11,370 nt of DNA from Planctomycetia bacterium (GTDB lineage Bacteria; Planctomycetota; Planctomycetia; Pirellulales; UBA1268): contig RFUD01000033.1 of NCBI GenBank assembly GCA_009923125.1, positions 1 to 11,370 of the forward strand. Reading direction: 5' to 3'. Within the stretch, counting starts at the first letter, position 1; every line of letters begins with the position of its first letter. The translations under genes and the position numbers were made by a program. Below the pieces are notes generated by a model, which did not search any database, had not been told where the DNA came from, and saw nothing but the letters and a program-made list of their open reading frames with translations. This document shows, in pieces, positions 4,739 to 11,370 of the stretch.

Positions 4739-7700
4739 CAGGGTGCTCCGGAAAACGCGTGATATGGCAGCAGCCGCCAGCAGTCGGCGTAGAGTTCGAC
4801 CTGGGGCCGGTAATGGTCTTCGAGCAAATGTGCGCTGTCTTGCATGACGGCGTCGGTCTTCCAGTCGACCACCTTCCACACACCGGCCGCATCCAGAAAC
4901 ACGAGATCGATCACGCCGCGGATCACCGTCGGCAGCGGGCCACCGCTTCCGGTGAGAATCCGCACCCGTTCAGGCAGATCCGCGCCACGAACATGGATCA
5001 GAAACGGCACCTCCACGAATCGTGCACCGCTCGCCTGGGCCCGCTGCCACACCGGGCTCGCGAGCACGTCGCGCACGATCGCGACCGCTCGGTCGCGATA
5101 CATCGGCAACACGCCCTCGCCCGAGAGCACCGTGGCTGCAGCGGCTTCGAGGTCGAGCCCCGGGGCGCGGGCCGCCAGTTCGATCAGCCGATGGATGGCG
5201 CGACCCCAGGATTCCCCCAGGCCATCGCCCGTGAACCGGATACCCTCGGCTGGCTCGGTCAGGAGTTCCCGTGGCGAAATTCGCGCGAACGTCCGTTCCA
5301 GGGAGGTCGCGATGCGGCCGCGGATCGTTTCGCCAAGGGCGGGGATGTTCACGCTCGGCGGGGCCGGGACGGCACGCGATGAGGCCGTCGCAGAAATCGG
5401 CGGCAGGTCGGGGGCACCGACGAGGTAGGACGCAAATCGCTCCCATGCACCGACCGCCACGAACGTCTCAGGCTCCCCTTGTGGCACTTTCTCCGCTTTC
5501 TCGAACAGCGACACAACCAGGCCGCTGCCTGCCCGCGTGGCGGCCACGTAGTCGAGCCGGATTTGTTCCGCCTGCTCGAACATCCGCTCGCGCTGGCAGA
5601 AGGTTTCCCAGCCGGGCGGCGCGGCGACAATCTTTTTCGCCCAGCCGACTGAATGCGTGACTGCGAGCCAGCCGGTCGTGCGGTCGCCTGTGCGGTCGAT
5701 GTGAAGATACGGGCCGTCGGCCGTCTCCTCCCCTGCCCTTCGCCTCTGGAAATCGGCGAGGAACACCACGGGTGCCTCGAGGCCTTTTGCCTTGTGGAGG
5801 TTCATGACCCGCACGCGGTCCGTCGAGGGCGCGTCGATCGTGAGAGGATCGAATTCCTCACGAGTGGCCGAGTCGATGAGGTCGTCGAGCAGGTCGAGAC
5901 AGTCGTGGAGTGACACGACTTCGAGCCGCGCGGCCCGCAGTCGCTCGAGATACTTGAGCAGCAATCCGGCAACGGCCCAACCGCGGGGTCCGGCCTCACC
6001 GTCGGCGTCGGCGGCGATCAGGAACAGCCCCGCGTCGTCGATTACGCGCTCCACGGTCGCGGCAACGGGCAAGTGCCGCAACCATGTCCGCCAGCGGGCA
6101 ATGGCCCCGCGGGCGCCGCTGAACCGCGCCGCAAGCGCCGCGTCGAGCCCCGAGGGCACGTCGATCGTACCGCCGAACCGCCCGCCGGCCTGCTTGTAGG
6201 CGAACAGATCGGCGTCGCTGAACCCAAACACGCTGCCTCGCAACAGCGCCAGGGTCGCCACGGGATCGTCTGGATCGGCGAGGGTCGCGAGGCACGTGCG
6301 CAGATCCCGAAGCGGCTCGGCCTGGTTCTCGCCGAGCGTGCCGGTCACTTCGACCGGCAGTCCGGCCGCGTGAAGCGCCGCCGCGTAGATGCCGAGATGC
6401 TTTCGTTCGCGAGCCACGATCAGGAAGTCACCCGGCCGGCAACGGCCGGTCGCACCCTTCGTCGTTTCGTCGACGGTCCTTGGCACCGCCAGTCCGGCGT
6501 CGATCGCCCCCTTGATGAAGGATGCGATCTCGTGCGCCTCCCTCTCGGCCCAATGATCGCCGGCGTTGCCACTACGAACGAACCGCAACGTGCGGATGCC
6601 GGTGAGCCAGCCCGTTTCGTCGCCGTTCGGGGGTGTCTCACGGCGGCCGGAGGTGCTCGGCGTGAATGACGGTGATTCCACGGTGGCCGCCGGCGGAAAC
6701 TCCGCCTCAAAGACCTCGTTCGCCCAGTCGACGAGGTCGCCACGGCTGCGGAAGTTGGTGGTCAGGGCGAGGACGTCGCCGCATGCCGCCACGATGTCGC
6801 GGACGGCCGTGTAGGTGACGATATCGGCCCGGCGGAAGCGATAGAGCGACTGCTTCGGATCGCCGACGACGAACAGCGATCCCGGCACGGGTACGCACTT
6901 CCCCCAGTCGGTTTCGTCAGGGTCGCCGGCCGTGAGCAGAAGCAGCATCTCGGCCTGCACGGGGTCGGTGTCCTGAAACTCGTCCACCAGGATGTGTGTG
7001 TAGCGGTCGCGAAAACTTCTTCGTACCTCGGGATGTCCGGCAAGGAGCCGCGCCGCCTTCCAGAGCAGATCCTGAAATGAGAGCCCACCGCGCTCGGCCC
7101 GGAGGCGGTCGTAGACATCGCGTGCCGCCTGAAGCGCCGCGATTGCCACGGGATACCGGTGGGCCCGCCACTGCCAGAGCGCCGGCAGCGCGACGGTCTG
7201 GCGGAGATTGTCCCATGCCGTCTGCCAGCCGAGCGCCGCGGCCTTCTTTGCCTCGCGCTGTTGGGCAGGCGTCGCGCCGCCGCCCGGCCATGAGCCCTGA
7301 GTGATTTTTGGTGAACGGTCGATTTCCTGGAGGACATCCATCACGGCCGCGATCGATGACGTATCGCAGCGCCGAACCATCCGGGCGAACTGCTCGAGCG
7401 CGGTCATCAGTTCGTCGGTGCCGCGCAGGGCTGGATCGGGAAACGCCTCCGCTTCGATCCGGGCCACGAAGGCCTCCACCGCCTGCACCACGGCGGCGAC
7501 GTCGGGTGGATCGACGGCGGGTGTCGGCCACTGCTCGACGTCGCCATAGGTGGCAAAGCGATCGACGAAGAGCCCTGAGAGATCGCCGAGCCGCAGGCCC
7601 ACCGCATTGAGATCGGCGAGCAGTTGGGGATGGTCGGCGGGAGCGGCGGTCACGAACTCCCGCCAGGCCCGCCGCCGAAGGAGCCGGTCGGCTGCTTCGT

Positions 7701-10700
7701 CGAGTTCCCGAAAGCCTGGGTCGACGCCCGCCTCGAGCGGCCGCTCGCGCAACAGCCGGCCGGCGAACGAGTGGATCGTGCCGATCACCATCGAGTCGAT
7801 CCGCGCGAGCGCGGCGGCAAAACGTGCCTGCTCGACCGCGTCCGTCGCCCCGGCCGCGGCCCGCTGGAGTTTCTCGCGAAACCGACGACGCAACTCGCCC
7901 GCGGCCTTCTTCGTAAAGGTGACCGCCACGATCCCTTCGGGCTTGGCCGCACCCGTGCGCACGAGTGCGAGCATCCGGTCGACGATGCAGGTGGTTTTTC
8001 CGGTGCCCGCCGCCGCCTCGACGAGAAGCGTCGTCACCAGGTCGGTGCGGATGCGATGGCGGACCTGCTCATCGGGCGGCAGTGCGGGTATGGCTGGGTG
8101 GGGCGAAAGATCGAGCGGTGCTTCATGGACGCGGCGGACCTCGGGGACGGCTCGGGCTCGCGGCTCGACGCGGAGGTCGCCGAACAGTCCACGCAATGGT
8201 TCCGACGCCGCTACCAGTCGCGTGGCGTTGCGGGCGACCTTCGCGGCGTCACCGCACACCACGTTGAAATCGCAGTGCGTGCAGTCGTCGGGGTCGCTCG
8301 TGGGGAGGAAAACACCTCGGCGGGCGATCTCGGCGAGTCGTCGCACGAGACTCGTGCACTCGGCAAGCTGCGCGGCCGTCCATTCCAAACGCCGCCCCTT
8401 GCCCGATCGGGTCGGAAAGAAGTAGCCGAACCGTTCCACGTCGCCGCCCGCAGCCGGGCAGGTCGGATCGGCCAGCCGCGTGCGCAGCATCACGATGTAC
8501 AGCCCGTGCTGCAGTTTGCGGCCACCGGCGAACGGATCCTTGTCTCCACTCGACGGAAACCCGTGGCCACTGCCGCTCTTGTAATCCCAAAGCGTGTAGG
8601 CGGCTGTGCCGCCTGTATCTCGCACGTCGATCCGGTCGATCCGGCCGCGGAGCCGGAGTGTCTCGCCCGGTGCGAGCGGCACCTCCACTGGCTCCGGTGT
8701 ATCGAACGGCGTGGCCGCCGACTCCGACTCGATGCCGATCGCGGCCTCGAGGGCGATCGGTCTGCGGCCCGACTCGCGGCATGCCCTCGCTTCGTCGTGA
8801 AGAAACGTATGCATGGCCGTGCGCAGCTCGTCGCGGCGGGCGGTGAACGCGAGGTCGGTGAGCGGCGGGGTGCGGCGTCTGCTCGACGCGAGTTCCTCGT
8901 CGAGTATCCCGAGCAGTTCGTCGAGATGGCGTGCGGGATCGGGCAGCTCGGCACGGTCGATCAGGCAGCGCATGAAACGCTCCAAGACCGTATGCAAGAG
9001 GCTGCCGGCATCGAGCGCCGTGAGCCACCGATCGGCGTCTTCGTCGAACTCGTCGAGGGGCTCGATGCCGAGGCCATAGCGAAAGAAAAACCGTCGCGGG
9101 CAGGCTGCCAGCGTCTCGAGGCTGTTTGGCGAGGCGGCCCGGCCGCGGCGCGGGTCGAGGAGGGGTCCGGCCGCCGTCACGAGGCCGTCGTGGGGCGTGA
9201 AGGTGCTCGCCGCCCGTGCGGCGACCGCGGCTTGGCCGTGTGCCAGATGGTCGCGGTGTGCCGCGAGTGCGGCCCGCACGTCGGCGGACGCCGCGTTGGG
9301 CCTGAGCGTGGCGAGCCACCACTGCGATTCGTCGAGTGCACGATCGGGCTCTGCAGGCACCAGTGACTCGGGTGCCGGAAGGGTACTCAGGAGATCGTCC
9401 ACGGTAGCCAGGGCATTGCCCGTGGCCTGGGCGTGGAACGCGACGAGTTCCGGCGACGGAAACACTTCGGCGTCATCGGTGACGTCGCGACAGGAAAAGC
9501 CGAGCCACATGTGGCCACGCACGCGGGTAAGCAGGCGTCGCCAGTGGTCGAGGCTCCTGGCGGCGGCGTCACGGGTCACCGTCAGTGAGGCATCGGGGTG
9601 CTGGGTGTTCAAGAGGGTGCGATCGGCGTCGGTCAGCACGGGGTCGGTGACTCGGCCGCCAGGAAACCGGTTTTCGTCGAGGCCGAGCACGAACGTGTAC
9701 GGGCGGCCGGCATGTCCGCCGCCGGTCAGGCCGCTCACATGGAGACAGCCGGGCCGGGGACCCGAGCCGAGCACGACGAGTTCGGCGGGCAGTTGCGCGA
9801 GCCATTCGAGCATGTCACGGGCGGCGACATCCGTTCCCTCGCGTTGCCAGGTGAGCATCGCGTCGATCTCGTCGAGGATCAGCCGGCGGGCGTTCCCATC
9901 GAACTCGCTGTCGGCCGGGCAGAGCGTTTCGACGAACCGGCGGGCCCCCGCGAGTACGTGGGCCGCGGTCGGGCTGTCACCGCCCTCGCACTCCGCGAGC
10001 ACGCGGGCCAGCGTGGCGAGTGCCGAGAGGCGTCCGGTGATCCGATCCTTGCGGCATGTGAGTTCCTCTGGGGTCGCGCCGTCGGCGGGCTCGTCGTCGT
10101 CGCCACCCCCTCGCGCGAACGCCTCGGCGGGCTGTGACTGGGCGCGGTCCGCGGCCGCCGCCAGCATGGTCACGGTGCGGTCGAGTCCGCGGCCAATCTT
10201 CACTTTGTGGAGTTCCCGCACCAGTGCGGCAGCCCAGGGGGCATCCGGGGCGATTTCGCCGAGGGTGAGTACTCCATCGCGCAGGAGTCGCTCGAGGCCC
10301 GACTGTGGATGCCCATCCTGTCGCCACGCGAGCCAGCCCGCGAGGGCTCGGCCCGGCTTCGAATCGGCCAACGGCAGCCCCTCGGCGAACGTGACGGGAA
10401 GATCATCGTCGCCGCCTTCCGCGTGCACTGGTGGCCTGGGCAGCGCGGCTACGATCTCGCGAACCAGGGGTGGATAGGTGGCGGCGTCGGTGTGCACGAT
10501 CTCGATCTCGTCGAACCGTAGGCCGTGAGCGATCGCGGTGCGGAGGACGTAACGGACCTCGTTCGCCTCGCCGGCTGCGCGAAACATTGCCAGTCGAGAC
10601 GTATCGATCCGGGCCGGAGCGGCCGGAAGCGGCGCATCGGTGGCGAGGGTGCGAACCGTGACGGAGGGTGCGGCTGCCAGGGCGTCAAGGAGGCGGCGTT

Positions 10701-11355
10701 CGAGCGGCGGCGGATCGAGGTCGTCGGGCACGAGCACATGCGCGATCGCCACCGGCACGCGGCCTGCCCGCACGTGGTCGATCGCGAGTGCCAGTTCACC
10801 GGCTTGATCGATGAGGTGAAGAGCATCCAGGGCGGCGACGTAACGATCGAGGAGGAGCCCGAGATCGCGGGCCTTTTTCGAGCGGCCGAGCCCATGGACG
10901 ATCTCGCGCGACGTGAGGCCCGCTGCTCGGAGGGCCTCGAGGCTCGCGAGCACGCGTTCCGCCAGGCGGCGGACCGGTCCAGGAAAGTCACGAAACGATT
11001 CGAGGTCGCCCCGACTCTCATCGAGCACCCGTTCGACGGCCACCAGTTTGGCGCGGGGCGGGGCAAGTTCGATGCCGTTGGCGGCGAGGGTATCGGCGAC
11101 GATGTCGAATGCCAGTGCGGCGAGCGTGGTGACATGGAGATTCGCGACAGGGTGGCCGAGACGCACGATGGTTTCGAGCCATTCGTGGCCCACGCGGCGC
11201 GAAGGCGCCACGAGCCAGGCGGTCCCGGTGCCCCGCGTGGCGAGATCGGCGAGCGTGGCCGTGATCGACTCCGTGAGCGCGTTGCCTTGCGGTGGCATGC
11301 GGCCGGGCAGTCCGCCCGCGACGGGCGTCAGGCGGCTCGTCTCCGGCACCGGCAC
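4738..11355 (-). CDS. addBA: AddB-AddA fusion: single-chain helicase-nuclease for double-strand break processing
   Basis: One ORF of 2,205 codons contains both subunits of an AddAB enzyme. AddB-like half (about 1-1035): a degenerate ATPase region with no Walker A (WLVAPSRRVG at 47-56 where the P-loop would be); VLGLDENRFPG (556-566), a RecC/AddB signature; then a PD-(D/E)XK nuclease with H788, D907 (GRIDRID), D924 and K926 (DYK) and Q949. Its Fe-S cysteines are C752 and C1025, C1028, C1034, with the Cx2Cx5C spacing of AddB. A linker follows (about 1036-1095). AddA-like half (1096-2205): SF1 helicase motifs Q1097, Walker A AAAGTGKTT (1114-1122), VTFTKKAAGE (1145-1154), DEFQDTD (1458-1464), GDPKQSLYRFR (1498-1508), NFRSR (1534-1538), NLHKAKGLE (1852-1860) and YVAATRA (1936-1942). 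The second nuclease has H2055, D2150, D2164 and K2166 (DWK) and Q2185. It should unwind and resect DNA ends, loading RecA or degrading linear DNA. The GTG at 11355 is uncertain: the frame is open to the right edge, ATG 11298 is an alternative, and the true start may lie outside the window. Confidence 0.92.
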   Translation of the reverse strand: MPVPETSRLTPVAGGLPGRMPPQGNALTESITATLADLATRGTGTAWLVAPSRRVGHEWLETIVRLGHPVANLHVTTLAALAFDIVADTLAANGIELAPPRAKLVAVERVLDESRGDLESFRDFPGPVRRLAERVLASLEALRAAGLTSREIVHGLGRSKKARDLGLLLDRYVAALDALHLIDQAGELALAIDHVRAGRVPVAIAHVLVPDDLDPPPLERRLLDALAAAPSVTVRTLATDAPLPAAPARIDTSRLAMFRAAGEANEVRYVLRTAIAHGLRFDEIEIVHTDAATYPPLVREIVAALPRPPVHAEGGDDDLPVTFAEGLPLADSKPGRALAGWLAWRQDGHPQSGLERLLRDGVLTLGEIAPDAPWAAALVRELHKVKIGRGLDRTVTMLAAAADRAQSQPAEAFARGGGDDDEPADGATPEELTCRKDRITGRLSALATLARVLAECEGGDSPTAAHVLAGARRFVETLCPADSEFDGNARRLILDEIDAMLTWQREGTDVAARDMLEWLAQLPAELVVLGSGPRPGCLHVSGLTGGGHAGRPYTFVLGLDENRFPGGRVTDPVLTDADRTLLNTQHPDASLTVTRDAAARSLDHWRRLLTRVRGHMWLGFSCRDVTDDAEVFPSPELVAFHAQATGNALATVDDLLSTLPAPESLVPAEPDRALDESQWWLATLRPNAASADVRAALAAHRDHLAHGQAAVAARAASTFTPHDGLVTAAGPLLDPRRGRAASPNSLETLAACPRRFFFRYGLGIEPLDEFDEDADRWLTALDAGSLLHTVLERFMRCLIDRAELPDPARHLDELLGILDEELASSRRRTPPLTDLAFTARRDELRTAMHTFLHDEARACRESGRRPIALEAAIGIESESAATPFDTPEPVEVPLAPGETLRLRGRIDRIDVRDTGGTAAYTLWDYKSGSGHGFPSSGDKDPFAGGRKLQHGLYIVMLRTRLADPTCPAAGGDVERFGYFFPTRSGKGRRLEWTAAQLAECTSLVRRLAEIARRGVFLPTSDPDDCTHCDFNVVCGDAAKVARNATRLVAASEPLRGLFGDLRVEPRARAVPEVRRVHEAPLDLSPHPAIPALPPDEQVRHRIRTDLVTTLLVEAAAGTGKTTCIVDRMLALVRTGAAKPEGIVAVTFTKKAAGELRRRFREKLQRAAAGATDAVEQARFAAALARIDSMVIGTIHSFAGRLLRERPLEAGVDPGFRELDEAADRLLRRRAWREFVTAAPADHPQLLADLNAVGLRLGDLSGLFVDRFATYGDVEQWPTPAVDPPDVAAVVQAVEAFVARIEAEAFPDPALRGTDELMTALEQFARMVRRCDTSSIAAVMDVLQEIDRSPKITQGSWPGGGATPAQQREAKKAAALGWQTAWDNLRQTVALPALWQWRAHRYPVAIAALQAARDVYDRLRAERGGLSFQDLLWKAARLLAGHPEVRRSFRDRYTHILVDEFQDTDPVQAEMLLLLTAGDPDETDWGKCVPVPGSLFVVGDPKQSLYRFRRADIVTYTAVRDIVAACGDVLALTTNFRSRGDLVDWANEVFEAEFPPAATVESPSFTPSTSGRRETPPNGDETGWLTGIRTLRFVRSGNAGDHWAEREAHEIASFIKGAIDAGLAVPRTVDETTKGATGRCRPGDFLIVARERKHLGIYAAALHAAGLPVEVTGTLGENQAEPLRDLRTCLATLADPDDPVATLALLRGSVFGFSDADLFAYKQAGGRFGGTIDVPSGLDAALAARFSGARGAIARWRTWLRHLPVAATVERVIDDAGLFLIAADADGEAGPRGWAVAGLLLKYLERLRAARLEVVSLHDCLDLLDDLIDSATREEFDPLTIDAPSTDRVRVMNLHKAKGLEAPVVFLADFQRRRAGEETADGPYLHIDRTGDRTTGWLAVTHSVGWAKKIVAAPPGWETFCQRERMFEQAEQIRLDYVAATRAGSGLVVSLFEKAEKVPQGEPETFVAVGAWERFASYLVGAPDLPPISATASSRAVPAPPSVNIPALGETIRGRIATSLERTFARISPRELLTEPAEGIRFTGDGLGESWGRAIHRLIELAARAPGLDLEAAAATVLSGEGVLPMYRDRAVAIVRDVLASPVWQRAQASGARFVEVPFLIHVRGADLPERVRILTGSGGPLPTVIRGVIDLVFLDAAGVWKVVDWKTDAVMQDSAHLLEDHYRPQVELYADCWRLLPYHAFSGAP

Positions 11356-11370
11356 CTCGAGCGCGTGCCA

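Noticed and set aside
4071..4847. 258-codon plus-strand Ser-rich ORF
   Set aside because: It is the antisense image of the DUF2130 coiled coil; the Ser/Ala/Arg bias is a by-product.
7624..9366. 580-codon plus-strand ORF inside the addBA fusion
   Set aside because: It lies wholly antisense to clear AddB/AddA motifs. Long antisense frames are common in GC-rich genes, and its translation shows no family features.
9197..10477. 426-codon plus-strand ORF
   Set aside because: Ser/Arg/Pro-rich translation typical of a shadow frame opposite the AddB half.

Overview
The window is GC-rich. Its gene content best fits a planctomycete (Planctomycetota, Pirellulales-like): an Lpg1974-type outer-membrane barrel protein, small secreted Cys-rich proteins, and high-GC codon use with mixed ATG/GTG starts. 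The taxonomic call is inference from family content. No rRNA or tRNA is present to confirm it.

Left part, + strand. Positions 1-974 hold the C-terminal part of a beta-barrel outer-membrane protein cut by the window edge. The gap 975-1368 is not empty. It has a hairpin just after the barrel gene and, on the minus strand, what looks like a complete small RNA unit: a TATAAT box at 1294-1299, several hairpins, a perfect AAAGGAGG Shine-Dalgarno sequence, and an intrinsic terminator with a seven-U tail at 1070-1103. Next come two exported or membrane-anchored Cys-rich proteins (1369-1809 and 1900-2067). The second is a 55-residue microprotein built from six Cys-rich pentapeptides encoded by a 15-bp tandem repeat. 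A strong intrinsic terminator at 2101-2131 closes this group. An Old Yellow Enzyme family ene-reductase (2205-3308) follows, overlapping by 4 bp a small acidic coiled-coil protein (3305-3535).

Right part, - strand (3554 to the right edge), convergent with the above. This is a two-gene DNA-processing operon read right to left. The first gene is one uninterrupted ORF of about 2,205 codons that fuses a complete AddB-like subunit (degenerate ATPase, then an Fe-S PD-(D/E)XK nuclease) to a complete AddA-like subunit (UvrD-type helicase motor, then a second PD-(D/E)XK nuclease). Together these form a whole AddAB helicase-nuclease in a single chain. Its stop codon overlaps by one base the ATG of a DUF2130-family coiled-coil protein. 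That protein carries its own D...ExK nuclease-like motif and resembles RmuC in layout. The operon probably processes DNA double-strand ends for recombinational repair or degrades foreign linear DNA.

The most notable items are the natural AddB-AddA fusion with its coupled DUF2130 partner, the unannotated minus-strand RNA in 1070-1290, and the pentapeptide-repeat Cys microprotein.
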